A stretch of 64,000 nt of DNA from contig JAJFFE010000261.1 in the NCBI GenBank assembly GCA_021776775.1, forward strand, positions 1 to 64,000, read 5' to 3'. The notes under the pieces were generated by a model. The model had not been told where the DNA came from, did no database searches, and saw only the letters and a program-made list of their open reading frames with translations. Numbering within the stretch: the first letter of the stretch is position 1; each line of letters starts with the position of its first letter. Of the stretch, positions 25,474-34,553 are shown piece by piece. The position numbers and the translations under genes are program-made. The DNA is from Planctomycetota bacterium (GTDB lineage: Bacteria; Planctomycetota; UBA8108; UBA1146; JAJFFE01).

Positions 25474-26421
25474 ATGCGCATCGATGTAACTGCACTCCGC
25501 TTCGGTTTGGCTGTGATAAACATCGCCGCACTCGGCCTGGTTTGTTGGGTTGCGTACGCGTTCTTTCTCGGGGAACGAGACGAGCTGAGTCTCGCCATGC
25601 CGAACCCGGAAGAGTACCGCGTACAAGAACGCAAGCGCGGCGCAATTCAGAACGGCGACTTGCGTAAGGTCCTCGGCACGATTTACCGGACGAAGCCCAA
25701 GCCGCCGACCATTAACAAACCGAAAGTGCCCGAGCGGGACTTGCCTCCCACGCAGGGGGGACCGTTGGCCGCCGAGTGGGAGTTGATCTCCGTCTATTCC
25801 GCAAAAGGCCAGATCATGGCGTCGATGCAGAAGAAGACGCAAGTGGCCACCACGCCGAGCCGCGGCAGTCGCAGCAAGGGTCGCAGTTCGCGCCCGGTTC
25901 GACCGACGCGAACCGCAGGGAAAAGCGCCAAAGGCTCAACGCGGCGCGGGCCAAGCCTTCCCACGAAGTACGTCGTCGCCGGTAAACAGTTTCTAGTCGG
26001 CGAGAAGTACTATGAGTGCGACAAGATCGAGTTCGAACCCAAGCGGCTTTACTACAAGGATGGTGCCCGGCTCTACATGCTCGAGCCGACCGCAATCGAG
26101 ACTCAATTCTCGGTCGGAGAACAAGGCATGACGCTTCAGGGTATCCCGCTCGACGATGAAGAAGCGGCCGCGTTGGAAGCGGCGGACGGTGGGATTCAGG
26201 GTTCCATCGACATGTCTGGTGCGACGAAGGCTCCCGTCCCTCGCACTCCGCCTAAGACTCAAGGGCGAAAGTCGACCGGGGCAGCTCGAAAGAAGCCGAC
26301 GCGGGCAGAGCTCGAAGCGCTTTCCGACACGGTGAAAAAGGCCGGGGCCAAGGCCGGATCGAAACAAGACAAGGACGCTCTTCGCAGAGCCTTGCAAGAC
26401 TTGGACAAGAAGCAGAAGTGA
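25474..26421 (+). CDS. Inner-membrane T2SS component, GspC/PilP-like
   Basis: A 315-residue bitopic protein: N-terminal TM helix (about residues 8-30, FGLAVINIAALGLVCWVAYAF), a charged Pro/Lys linker, a small beta-rich domain where EWELISVYSAKGQIMASMQ and KYVVAGKQFLVGEKYYECDKIEF resemble the homology region of GspC/PilP proteins, and a Lys-rich tail. In T2SS this protein connects the platform to the secretin. The assignment rests mainly on position between gspK and gspL and on topology, since sequence similarity is weak. GGGAG lies 8 bases before ATG 25474; the longer open frame upstream overlaps gspK and the 18-base repeats. It overlaps gspL by GTGA. Confidence 0.6.
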   Translation: MRIDVTALRFGLAVINIAALGLVCWVAYAFFLGERDELSLAMPNPEEYRVQERKRGAIQNGDLRKVLGTIYRTKPKPPTINKPKVPERDLPPTQGGPLAAEWELISVYSAKGQIMASMQKKTQVATTPSRGSRSKGRSSRPVRPTRTAGKSAKGSTRRGPSLPTKYVVAGKQFLVGEKYYECDKIEFEPKRLYYKDGARLYMLEPTAIETQFSVGEQGMTLQGIPLDDEEAAALEAADGGIQGSIDMSGATKAPVPRTPPKTQGRKSTGAARKKPTRAELEALSDTVKKAGAKAGSKQDKDALRRALQDLDKKQK

Positions 26422-28568
26422 CACGCTACGCGGGACTCGAACTAGCCAAAGACTCTCTACGCCTTGCCATCTTCGAAGGTTCGCCCAAGAAGTTTGCTCT
26501 GGTAGATTTCATCGAAGAGAGCATCGAAGCGGATTCGGATGTCGAGCGCGATGAGCTCGTGAGCGGCATCGTCGGCGACTTGCTCGCTCTCAAAGAGAAC
26601 CGAAGCATCGACTTCGTGACCAGCATGGACTCTCGGCAGATGGTCCTTCGCGAGATCTCGGTTCCGTTCACGCGGGACGAGCAAATCGCTAAGACGGTTC
26701 GCTTCGAAGCTGAGACCTATCTGCATGCGTTGTCGATCGACGACGTCATTATCGAGTATCTGAAGTGCAGCGAATCAGAGAATTCCAGCCGACTTCTGAT
26801 CTGCGCCGCCGCTAAGGATCGCATCGCCGAACACCTCGATGGTCTCAAGCAGCACAAGATCGATCCGGTTGTCGTCGAACTCGACGCCACCGCATTGGCG
26901 ACGTCGTTCCGAAACACACCAGTCGCATCCGACGATCAGAATGTGTTGATCGTACAGGTCGACGACGACGCGACGCGGTTGATCTTCCTCCAGCGAGGAA
27001 GGGTCGTGAAGGTCCGCAGCCTATGGAGCCGTAGCGCTTCCGGCTCGGCGAGTTCGACCACTGCGAGTTCTGAGCGCGGTGGAGCTTCCGTTGCGACGGC
27101 GTCACCGACCCGTCTCGGAGTCGACGGGGCCGAGGGCGACGCTCGGGCATCGGGCAACGGCGTCGGAAACCCAGCCGGAAACCCAGCCGGAAACCCAGCC
27201 CAAGCAGAACCGCAGAGTGAGCTGCAGGACGAAATCGCCCGTCGGTTCGAAGCGATCGAGCGATCGCTTGAGGATCTCGACCAAGATGACGAGCCCGCCG
27301 AAGACGTACCGTTTGTCGTTCTGACGGACGAAGACTACGAGACTCTGCGAGGGAGCGAAGCGGCCGCGGCCGAAAAGTCGGAGAGCGCCGAGATCGATCT
27401 CGATGAACTCGTCGACGAGACCGCCCGCGGATCGATCACGCCGACCGACGGTGAAGCAGGGTCCGGGGAAGCAGGGTCCGAGCAAGCAGAGCCCGGTGAA
27501 GCAGAGCCCGGTGAAGCAGAGCCCGGGGCGGAGGTCGCCACCGGGACCGCAACGTTGGTCGAGTCAGGCACGGCCAACTCGGACGCGGCCAACTCAGACA
27601 CGGACGAGTCGAACGACGGCAAGACCACCGAGACGGTCGCTACGACCTTGGCGCGCTACGGTTCAAGTGATCCCCTCGGCCGCCTGGTTCTCGAGATCGA
27701 ACGAACCTTCGCTGCGTACCTGCTCGGCAATTCGATCGATCTGATCGTGGTGACGGGCGATAGCGCGGATCGTCTCGGTGTCGTGGATCGGTTGAAGGAC
27801 GAGTTCGAAGTCGATGTCACCAGCTTCGACCTCGGGGATAGCTTCCCGATCGAGTGGGACGGCGACGTCAACATTCTGAGCCAACGCGGCGTGGTTGCGT
27901 GCGGACTCGGCCTGCGAGCGCTCGGTCTCGGAGCGACAACGCTCGACCTTCGCAAAGACGAGTTTCGTTTCGAGCGTCGTTTTGCGCGCTTGATGCCATC
28001 GCTGACGTTGCTCGGCCTCTTGCTGTGCGCGTTGTCTTTGGTGTGGGCTTCCCGAGAGCACGCGCAGCTGACTTCGCTCAAACATGAAAACGACGTGCTC
28101 AGGGTCCGCCAAGCGGAAATGGCCGAAACATTCTTCCGCGAGCCTGTGAAGAGTTCCCCGGTACGCCCTGACTACCTCCTTGCGACCATGAAGCGGCTCG
28201 ACGAGATCAAAGGTAAGGGAGGACGTGGTGGCGGAGGCTCGCGGGGCACCGTCAAGACGTACGCCAGCGCTATGAAGATCTTCTCGGATTTGAGCAACGC
28301 GATCGACAAGGTCCGCCCCAAGGTGTATCCGAAGTTCACCAGCTTCGATCTCGACCCAGAGCTGAGCGCGACGTCGAAGACGACGATCAAGTTCGAGGTC
28401 GAAACGATCGAGGACATGACACGAATCATCGAGTCGTTGGTGCAGAACTGCACGTTGCTCGAGCGCAAGAATGACACGAACCGCGGTCTGCGAGACGGCG
28501 GATACGAAGTGACGGTGGATCTCGGCTTCAAGGCTTCGCATTTACCGACTAAGAAGAAAAAGAGGTAG
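26418..28568 (+). CDS. gspL: T2SS platform protein GspL (PilM-like actin fold) with large acidic insertion
   Basis: A 716-residue protein, much longer than usual GspL (about 400). The N-terminus (TRYAGLELAKDSLRLAIFEG) and residues to about 205 form the first half of the PilM/GspL actin-like cytoplasmic domain. Residues about 205-410 are a low-complexity Ala/Gly/Glu/Ser insertion containing pentapeptide repeats. The second half (DPLGRLVLEIERTFAAYL, IDLIVVTGDSADRL) follows, then a TM helix near residue 525 (LTLLGLLLCALSLVWA), a coiled coil and a ferredoxin-like periplasmic domain (TTIKFEVETIEDMTRIIESL). It recruits the GspE ATPase to the membrane. The GTG start overlaps the upstream stop. Confidence 0.82.
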   Translation: MTRYAGLELAKDSLRLAIFEGSPKKFALVDFIEESIEADSDVERDELVSGIVGDLLALKENRSIDFVTSMDSRQMVLREISVPFTRDEQIAKTVRFEAETYLHALSIDDVIIEYLKCSESENSSRLLICAAAKDRIAEHLDGLKQHKIDPVVVELDATALATSFRNTPVASDDQNVLIVQVDDDATRLIFLQRGRVVKVRSLWSRSASGSASSTTASSERGGASVATASPTRLGVDGAEGDARASGNGVGNPAGNPAGNPAQAEPQSELQDEIARRFEAIERSLEDLDQDDEPAEDVPFVVLTDEDYETLRGSEAAAAEKSESAEIDLDELVDETARGSITPTDGEAGSGEAGSEQAEPGEAEPGEAEPGAEVATGTATLVESGTANSDAANSDTDESNDGKTTETVATTLARYGSSDPLGRLVLEIERTFAAYLLGNSIDLIVVTGDSADRLGVVDRLKDEFEVDVTSFDLGDSFPIEWDGDVNILSQRGVVACGLGLRALGLGATTLDLRKDEFRFERRFARLMPSLTLLGLLLCALSLVWASREHAQLTSLKHENDVLRVRQAEMAETFFREPVKSSPVRPDYLLATMKRLDEIKGKGGRGGGGSRGTVKTYASAMKIFSDLSNAIDKVRPKVYPKFTSFDLDPELSATSKTTIKFEVETIEDMTRIIESLVQNCTLLERKNDTNRGLRDGGYEVTVDLGFKASHLPTKKKKR
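27165..27200. repeat. Three perfect 12-base tandem repeats within gspL
   Basis: GGAAACCCAGCC is repeated three times in frame, encoding Gly-Asn-Pro-Ala units in the inserted linker. Confidence 0.9.
27450..27524. repeat. Five 15-base tandem repeats within gspL
   Basis: Five 15-base units of the form GGTGAAGCAGAGCCC, with a few substitutions, encode GEAGS, GEAGS, EQAEP, GEAEP and GEAEP. The array stays in frame and is likely to vary in copy number between strains. Confidence 0.9.
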
Positions 28569-28569
28569 C

Positions 28570-29109
28570 ATGGCGGGCAAGAGCAGCAAGAGCGACTTGC
28601 TTCAGATCGTGATGATGACTCTTTATCTGATGGCGATCTTCTTCGGAGGGTGGGGTGCCTACAATCACTACTACCTCGCGGCCGAAGAGCGCGCGTATCG
28701 CACCAAGCAGCAGGCTGGGTTGAATCGCTTGAAGGTGGTACTCAAAGACCCGGAGAACCAAGAAGCGTTGGTTCAGTACCTCCGAGTCGAGGAGAGCAAG
28801 AAGGCGGGAACCGATCGGCTGAGCGCCGAGGTCTTCGAGGTGCTCGCGGAGATGGGTCAAAAGCCCGAAGTCGAGTCCAACCGGACCCAGCCCTCGAAGG
28901 GCATGGGCAAGGGGCTGACGAGACACGAGTTCGATATCAGCTTCAAGCCGGTCTCGCTCCAAGGAGGCTTGCTGAACTTCGTACAGCAGATGGAAGGCAA
29001 GAAGCCGCACGTCTCGTTCGACAAGGTCACGTTCAGTAAGCGTGGTAAGAAGTCAGACGAGGACAAGTGGACGTCGGACTTCACTCTGGTCACGTACGTT
29101 TCCGAGTAG
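28570..29109 (+). CDS. T2SS platform protein GspM/PilO-like
   Basis: A 179-residue bitopic protein immediately after gspL (one base between stop and start). One TM helix (residues 11-31, IVMMTLYLMAIFFGGWGAY) is followed by a coiled-coil-like stretch and a ferredoxin-like alpha/beta domain (HEFDISFKPVSLQGGLLNFV... and FDKVTFSKRGKK...WTSDFTLVTYVSE). The layout matches GspM/PilO proteins, which dimerise with GspL and stabilise the platform. Sequence similarity alone would be weak; the position makes the call. It is the last gene of the plus-strand T2SS arm. Confidence 0.7.
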   Translation: MAGKSSKSDLLQIVMMTLYLMAIFFGGWGAYNHYYLAAEERAYRTKQQAGLNRLKVVLKDPENQEALVQYLRVEESKKAGTDRLSAEVFEVLAEMGQKPEVESNRTQPSKGMGKGLTRHEFDISFKPVSLQGGLLNFVQQMEGKKPHVSFDKVTFSKRGKKSDEDKWTSDFTLVTYVSE

Positions 29110-29141
29110 CACCCTGCTGACGTACTTCCGTCGAGCGCGCT

Positions 29142-29169
29142 GAGGGTCGCCGAAGTGATCGCGACCCTT
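29142..29169. terminator. Hairpin between convergent gspM-like and kelch genes
   Basis: AGGGTCGC (29143-29150) pairs with GCGACCCT (29161-29168) around a 10-base loop, 34 bases after the gspM-like stop and before the convergent kelch gene. The tail is T/C-rich on the plus side but has no long T-run. Confidence 0.45.
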
Positions 29170-29258
29170 CGCTCTTGCCTCTCGGTCTCCCTCCTCCCGG
29201 TAGCGTGTTTCGCGGGCCAACTCGTCACGGGCCATGGGCGTCGAGAGCCCTTCGACGG

Positions 29259-31427
29259 CTACCCCTCGGGTCGGTTGTAGATCTCGCCACCGGCGCCGCC
29301 GCCCATGATCAACCACTCGTCTTCGGTGAGCGGCGTCGTCGTCAACTTGCGGCGGGGGATTCCAAGTCGTGTGCCGTAGATCTCGCACTCGTTGCTCATG
29401 GGGTCGAAGACTTCGACTCGCGAGACGGCGCGTCCATCGCTCTCGCCACCGATGACGAGGACCTGGCCGGTCGGAAGCACGGCTGTTGCGAAGTCGATGC
29501 GTGGTGCGATCATGCTACCGGCTCGTTGGAATTCGAGCGCTGGCTCGCGGCCGATCACGATGTCGATTCGGTAGGCGGTCTCCAAGTCGAGACGGGTTTG
29601 CTCGGAGTTGTTACGCCGGCGATCGTAGGCGTTGCGTTCCGAGGCGCCTCCGACGAGAAGGATTCCTCCGCGTTCTTCGAGAAGCGGAACGAGCTTTGGT
29701 GAGACGCGTGGCCCGGGAGCGGCCGTCACGGGGAGTCGTTCCGGTCGCGCCAGCAGCGGGTTGGAGCGATCGTCGAGCGTGAACAACTCCGGTGCGGCGA
29801 GCGCCTCACAGGTCCACGCTTCCGGGTTGATCTGAACTCCCTCGTCGCCCCAGCCTCCGTAGACGAACAGGGCCGGACCTTCGGCTAGTTCCACCAAGAT
29901 CGAATCGTGATGAGCTCGGGGGAACGCTAGCCGCTCTATCGGTCGGCTGCTCACTTCGGCGCGGTAGCCGTTGTCCGTCAGCTGAATGCGAATGTCGATC
30001 GCTTCGATCACGCCGTTGAGAAGCGATCGATCGGTGTAGCCACCAACCAAGATCAGGCTGCCGCAACGGTCACTCGCGCTCGGATCCCAGCTCTCGAGCG
30101 CTAGCGCGTGCGCGGTGTGATTCGCGCGGCGCAGGATCTCAGCGCCTTCTTCACAGAGTTGGAACTCTGGGCGCTCGGCGAACGGAAAGATGATCTCCAC
30201 CGAACCTTGCGTCACGTTGTTGTCGTTCCAGCCGCCGGCGACGATCACGAAGTCATCTTCGGACCCTTCTCTACCGTCCAGGCCGGAGAAGTACGACGCG
30301 GTGTGGCCCCAGCGGGGACGCTTCATCCGGATAGGTGCGCTCCATTCGCCGGCCGCGACATCGAAGATGTAGGCTGATGAATAGACCACAGGTCGACGGT
30401 TCTCTGGACCCGGAACCATTCCGCCGGTGATGAGCACTTTGCCCCCGGGCAGCGGCGTGGCCGTGTGGTCGACGACCATTTCGCTTTCGAATCCGACCGG
30501 CACCCGAATTGGCGCGAACAGCAGCAAGCCGCCCGCGAGATCGATCGCTCGCTGATCAGCCACGCCGTAGCACAGCGCGTCTTGAATGCCTGAGTGTCGC
30601 CGGATCGGGGTGCCACGGACTGCGAGCCCGCTCGGGCTGCCGATCTCGAGTTGCGAGTCGTCGTGAGTGCCCGCCGGAGAGAAGCGGGGAGAGGAACCCA
30701 GTACGACGTAGAGCGAATGAGGGTTGGTGCGTTTCTCGAGTCGCGATGGGACTCGTCCGTCGTCCAGTCGATCGCCATGAACCGGAAGTGCGAACAGATC
30801 GTCCGGCACCTCGTTACGCTGCGTTCGAATCGGCTCCCCGATGGAAACGAGACGATCCCAAGTGAGCTCGAGCTCATCACCGAGGCTGACCGATCCCGAT
30901 CCGTCGGTGTCTATCCATGTGGCCGCGACCAGCGCCGCCGGATCGTGTTCGCTTACGGCTAGGTCGACGACGCCGGACTGGCCGACGATCGACGTGAGGT
31001 CCGCCGCTAGTACTCCGAGAGCACCGAAATCTACGGAGATTCCCGTGGCGGTCTCGTCAACACCGTAGCGACCCTGCGCGACGACCTTGCGATCCCCGCC
31101 TTTGACGACGACGACGAGTTGGTGGGATCGAAGTCGGTACGAGGTCCCGTTCTCGCCTTTGTAGTCCGAAGCGTGCCGAACTTCGAAGAACCCGAGAGCG
31201 TGATCTTCGGGATGAAGCTGAACGCCCGATCGAGACGAGCCGCGAAGCCGAACTGGTTCCGAGAACGTGAGCACTATTGCCTCTCCTTGAGAGACATGGC
31301 CATCGGGGCTCGCGCCGTCCAGGAAGACGGCGGAGATCAAGGTCGGTTGTCGCGAGTCGCACGCGCTCGCCGCTAGGGCCAAGCCCAGCAGGAGAGACCG
31401 TGTGACAAATCGTAGAGCCGTGGGCAT
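29259..31427 (-). CDS. Kelch-repeat lipoprotein
   Basis: A 722-residue protein with a lipoprotein signal: hydrophobic SLLLGLALAASAC with the lipobox cysteine at residue 23. After a beta-rich N-terminal region there are at least six kelch-type blades with GG at the end of a strand: PLPGGKVLITGGM, DFVIVAGGWNDN, SLILVGGYTD, LFVYGGWGDE, ILLVGGASERN and LPTGQVLVIGGES. This suggests a beta-propeller similar to galactose-oxidase/kelch proteins, without evidence of a copper centre. It is probably anchored on a membrane surface. It lies between the two T2SS arms and has a second kelch lipoprotein two genes away, so a link to secretion or surface display is an inference from context. Confidence 0.8.
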   Translation of the reverse strand: MPTALRFVTRSLLLGLALAASACDSRQPTLISAVFLDGASPDGHVSQGEAIVLTFSEPVRLRGSSRSGVQLHPEDHALGFFEVRHASDYKGENGTSYRLRSHQLVVVVKGGDRKVVAQGRYGVDETATGISVDFGALGVLAADLTSIVGQSGVVDLAVSEHDPAALVAATWIDTDGSGSVSLGDELELTWDRLVSIGEPIRTQRNEVPDDLFALPVHGDRLDDGRVPSRLEKRTNPHSLYVVLGSSPRFSPAGTHDDSQLEIGSPSGLAVRGTPIRRHSGIQDALCYGVADQRAIDLAGGLLLFAPIRVPVGFESEMVVDHTATPLPGGKVLITGGMVPGPENRRPVVYSSAYIFDVAAGEWSAPIRMKRPRWGHTASYFSGLDGREGSEDDFVIVAGGWNDNNVTQGSVEIIFPFAERPEFQLCEEGAEILRRANHTAHALALESWDPSASDRCGSLILVGGYTDRSLLNGVIEAIDIRIQLTDNGYRAEVSSRPIERLAFPRAHHDSILVELAEGPALFVYGGWGDEGVQINPEAWTCEALAAPELFTLDDRSNPLLARPERLPVTAAPGPRVSPKLVPLLEERGGILLVGGASERNAYDRRRNNSEQTRLDLETAYRIDIVIGREPALEFQRAGSMIAPRIDFATAVLPTGQVLVIGGESDGRAVSRVEVFDPMSNECEIYGTRLGIPRRKLTTTPLTEDEWLIMGGGAGGEIYNRPEG

Positions 31428-31463
31428 GCGATCGGAGGGGATGAGGGGAGCCTCTCGGTAGGG

Positions 31464-32615
31464 CTAGTTGCCGCGGTCAGCCATCTTTTCGAGCTCTTGC
31501 TTGGCGAACGATCGGACACGAGCTTCCGTATCGTTGGCCGCGACTCGCTCGATCATCGCTTTTGCCTCGGGCCCGCCAATTCGCGCCGCGGAGTTCGTGG
31601 CGGACATTCGGGTCGTCGGGTTCTCATCTTCTCGGAGGATTCGGTCTAACGTCTTGAGGGAACCTGGATCTCCGATGGCACCGAGTGCCCCGATCATGGT
31701 CTGCCGAACGTGATGAACCTGCTCGCTCTGGACCAGCTCTTCGAGGCGGGCCGCCGATCCGTGATCCGCGGTCCGCTTCAGTGCTTGCGCTGCCTTGTTT
31801 CGGACCCGAATCTGATCGTCTTGGGCGGCGAGTTCCGTGAACAATGGCACTGACTCCTTGCGCCGACCGTGAAGTCCTAGTTGCTCGACGAACCTCGATC
31901 GATCTTGCTGGTCACCATCGCGCACGTAGTGATTAAGGATGTCGTACGAGAAGTCGCTGTTGATGGCACCCAAGGCGATAGCGGTGTACTTGATCTCGGT
32001 GCCAACACCGTTGGCCGTGCGATCTTTACTACTCCATGTTTCGTAGTGGTCCGCCAGTCCCTCGGTCGCAATATCGCCACCGATGATGCCGAGACCCTCG
32101 AGCAACACGCGACGCTGAAGATGGTTGTCAGCCGTCTCGAGGAACTCCACGACCGGCCCCGCGAACGCCGGGTCTAGCGCCTTGAGGTACTCGAGCAGCT
32201 CCTTGCGCGCGGCCTCGAAACCCCTGGCACCTTCGGGTGTCATCAGCAGCTCGTAGTCCGTGCGCAATCGGAAGTCCGCCAAGTCTGCTATGACCTGGGC
32301 GATCCCCGCGTCGAGCTCCGACGGGTTCCCTGCTGGCGTCCCGGTCGTAGGCCGTTCCTTCGCAGGGCCGCTCCTTGCGATCCCGCCATCGGAGACGCTG
32401 CCGTCGATGTTGGCGGGCGCTGGCGGGGGGGTCTTCTTGGCGCCGCCGGCAGCGCCTTGCGGAGTGGGTTGCGTTTGACCTACTTGGTACGCGATCGCAA
32501 TGACGAAGGCGAATCCAAGGGCGGCGAGAAGCACGGGAATCCCTGCCCGGCCCGATTGACGGGACGGAGAGATCGGCAACGGGCACTCGGTGGCGTGCGG
32601 CGTGGTTAGGTTCAT
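31464..32615 (-). CDS. HEAT-repeat membrane protein
   Basis: A 383-residue protein with one TM helix near residues 25-45 (GIPVLLAALGFAFVIAIAY), a Pro/Gly-rich linker and an extracytoplasmic helical solenoid. HEAT-like repeats are clearest from about residue 235: QIRVRNKAAQALKRTADHG, HHVRQTMIGALGAIGD, PTTRMSATNSAARIGG and ARVRSFAKQELEKMAD, each with the Asp/Arg positions of the motif. These repeats usually bind proteins. The N-terminal 20 residues before the helix are polar. It sits between the two kelch lipoproteins and is likely transcribed in the same direction as both, possibly in one unit with the downstream kelch gene (36-base gap). Confidence 0.78.
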   Translation of the reverse strand: MNLTTPHATECPLPISPSRQSGRAGIPVLLAALGFAFVIAIAYQVGQTQPTPQGAAGGAKKTPPPAPANIDGSVSDGGIARSGPAKERPTTGTPAGNPSELDAGIAQVIADLADFRLRTDYELLMTPEGARGFEAARKELLEYLKALDPAFAGPVVEFLETADNHLQRRVLLEGLGIIGGDIATEGLADHYETWSSKDRTANGVGTEIKYTAIALGAINSDFSYDILNHYVRDGDQQDRSRFVEQLGLHGRRKESVPLFTELAAQDDQIRVRNKAAQALKRTADHGSAARLEELVQSEQVHHVRQTMIGALGAIGDPGSLKTLDRILREDENPTTRMSATNSAARIGGPEAKAMIERVAANDTEARVRSFAKQELEKMADRGN

Positions 32616-32683
32616 GATTTTCGTTTCTCTCGGAAGGGCCGATCCGGGATTTTATCGAGTCCCCGCGAAGCCCGGTACATCGT

Positions 32684-32723
32684 AAAGAAAATGCCCCCGG
32701 GCCGCCTGAGCAACCCGGGGGGC
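32684..32723 (-). terminator. Intrinsic terminator after the second kelch gene
   Basis: Read on the minus strand, GCCCCCCGGG pairs with CCCGGGGGC across a 12-base loop and is followed by ATTTTCTTT. It begins 10 bases beyond the stop codon of the gene at 32733. Confidence 0.8.
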
Positions 32724-32732
32724 TCGAAAGTG

Positions 32733-34553
32733 CTACTGGTTGGCGCCCGGCGGTAGGTAAATCTCCGTAATGCCGATCGCCTCGCCTCCCCAAGTGTTCC
32801 AGAACTCGGTACCTCCGCCGATGACCACGACTCGGTCGTCGAGCGTCCGGGGGGCGCCGTCGACTCCTCCCACTCGGGTCAGGCTGTGCCCCATGCGGGC
32901 GCGGCGGAGTAGTCCGCTGATCTGGGTCGTTTCCCCGTAGTTCGCGTAGTCATCGTCGGGGATCGAATCGTCGGCTTGCAGCCAGGTGCCGACGATTCCG
33001 GTCGGGTTCATGATCGATCGACTCAGGGTCAGGTCTTCCGGCTCGGCGCCGCCGTTGGCGTTGTAGAACGGATCGAAGAACGCGAATCCTTGAAGTGTCA
33101 GTGCGGCGCACACCCCGGTGTCGGTCTGCTGGCAGCCGCCCGGCGTCGGTCGAATGTCGTGTCCGCCAGCAGTGACGACCCAGCTGCCGTCGAACACTAC
33201 GCCGTCGTACACACGACGATTCCGCATGACCAAACCGTCACCATGAGTCCGACCGACCGGTGTGCAGTTCATGGGGTCGGCGTTGAAGCTTTCGATGCCT
33301 TGCTGGGCGGTGCCGGGTTGTTGATGAAAGAACTGAATTCCACTGCCGGGCCCGAAGCCGGTGAACGTGCAAACCACGATGTCTGAAGTTGCGGTCGAGG
33401 TCGTGCAGCCCCCGGGCCCGTTGTTGTCACCGTTGAAGAACAGCGCGACGTTCGCGACTCCGGCCACTCCGTCGGGTGTCTCTTCGGACAGCTCCCCGAG
33501 GTTCGCGCCGATTGCGCCGTTCACTCGCGGCGCGGTTGTTACACCCGCCGCGGTCGCGGTGATCCCGGTCGACGCATCGTAGAACTCGACACTGGTTTGG
33601 TTAGAGGTGCTTTGGTTGCCAGGGAACTTCGTCCGTGGCGCGAATATGCCAGACAGCGTCTGATAGCCGCCAAACATCAGCGTAATGTCATCCTGAGTCC
33701 CGAGGCGATTGTCGAATCCCGCGAGATTGACCGACCCGTGATCGCAACGTCCACGCGGCGTTTGCAGCTCGGACGGTTGGCCGGAAATGTCGGTCGCGAA
33801 CGAGAACTCTCGTGTCGACGGATCGTAGAGTTCATGCTCGACGACGGTCGGGAAGACTGTGATGTCGAACTGAAAGAACGGACTGCCCGGCGGGAAGTTG
33901 GGATCGATGATCGTTTCGCGAACCGACTCTTGTCCGCCCGAGACGAGCAGTTTTCCGTTTGCGAGCCGAGTTGTCGTGTGACGAAATCGCGCCACTCCCA
34001 TCTCATTGACTGGTGAGGTGTCGGGAGCGTTGAACGTGCGCGTCTGCGGATCAAAGATCTCGGCGACCGCGATGGCTTCGTTCACGATGATGTCCGAAGT
34101 GCCTCCGATAACGATCGCCGTGCCGTTGGGCAAGAGGCTCACGGTGTGGAACAGGCGCCCGCCTTCTCGCAGAACGATCGGATCGCCGACGAAGTCCGTG
34201 GTGATGAAATCGCCAGAGATGCTTTCGGGAACATCGGAGGCGCGAAGGCTTTGATCGTAGATCTCGACGGTGTCGATCGACGTGAACGAATTCTCGTCCG
34301 AACCGCCGACTACGAGCACGCGACCGTCGTCGAGCATGACGGATTGGTGAAAGTACCGCGCCGTCTCGAGTGGGGCGCTGATGTACGAGAAGTTCTCTTG
34401 GGGAAGCGACGCGGCATTGTTCAGCAAGCCCGGTATCTGAGCGCCGCCTCCGCCTCCGCCCCCGCCACCGCAGCCGGCGACAGAGATCAGAAGAGCGGCG
34501 AGGCACACGAACTTCGAACGGGAGTTGGGCCGCGCTAGGTGGAATCGGATCAT
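32733..34553 (-). CDS. Kelch-repeat lipoprotein with poly-glycine linker
   Basis: A 606-residue lipoprotein: signal FVCLAALLISVAGC with lipobox cysteine, followed at once by nine glycines that would act as a flexible tether. Kelch blades are visible: RYFHQSVMLDDGRVLVVGGS, LFHTVSLLPNGTAIVIGGT, FRHTTTRLANGKLLVSGGQ, and late GHSLTRVGGVDGAPRTLDDR with VVVIGGG near the C-terminus. Several paired Cys residues lie in the region NGPGGCTTSTATSDIVVC and suggest disulfides outside the cytoplasm. It ends at a strong terminator and starts a minus-strand group running into the HEAT protein and the other kelch lipoprotein. The function is unknown; surface anchoring is inferred. Confidence 0.8.
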   Translation of the reverse strand: MIRFHLARPNSRSKFVCLAALLISVAGCGGGGGGGGGAQIPGLLNNAASLPQENFSYISAPLETARYFHQSVMLDDGRVLVVGGSDENSFTSIDTVEIYDQSLRASDVPESISGDFITTDFVGDPIVLREGGRLFHTVSLLPNGTAIVIGGTSDIIVNEAIAVAEIFDPQTRTFNAPDTSPVNEMGVARFRHTTTRLANGKLLVSGGQESVRETIIDPNFPPGSPFFQFDITVFPTVVEHELYDPSTREFSFATDISGQPSELQTPRGRCDHGSVNLAGFDNRLGTQDDITLMFGGYQTLSGIFAPRTKFPGNQSTSNQTSVEFYDASTGITATAAGVTTAPRVNGAIGANLGELSEETPDGVAGVANVALFFNGDNNGPGGCTTSTATSDIVVCTFTGFGPGSGIQFFHQQPGTAQQGIESFNADPMNCTPVGRTHGDGLVMRNRRVYDGVVFDGSWVVTAGGHDIRPTPGGCQQTDTGVCAALTLQGFAFFDPFYNANGGAEPEDLTLSRSIMNPTGIVGTWLQADDSIPDDDYANYGETTQISGLLRRARMGHSLTRVGGVDGAPRTLDDRVVVIGGGTEFWNTWGGEAIGITEIYLPPGANQ

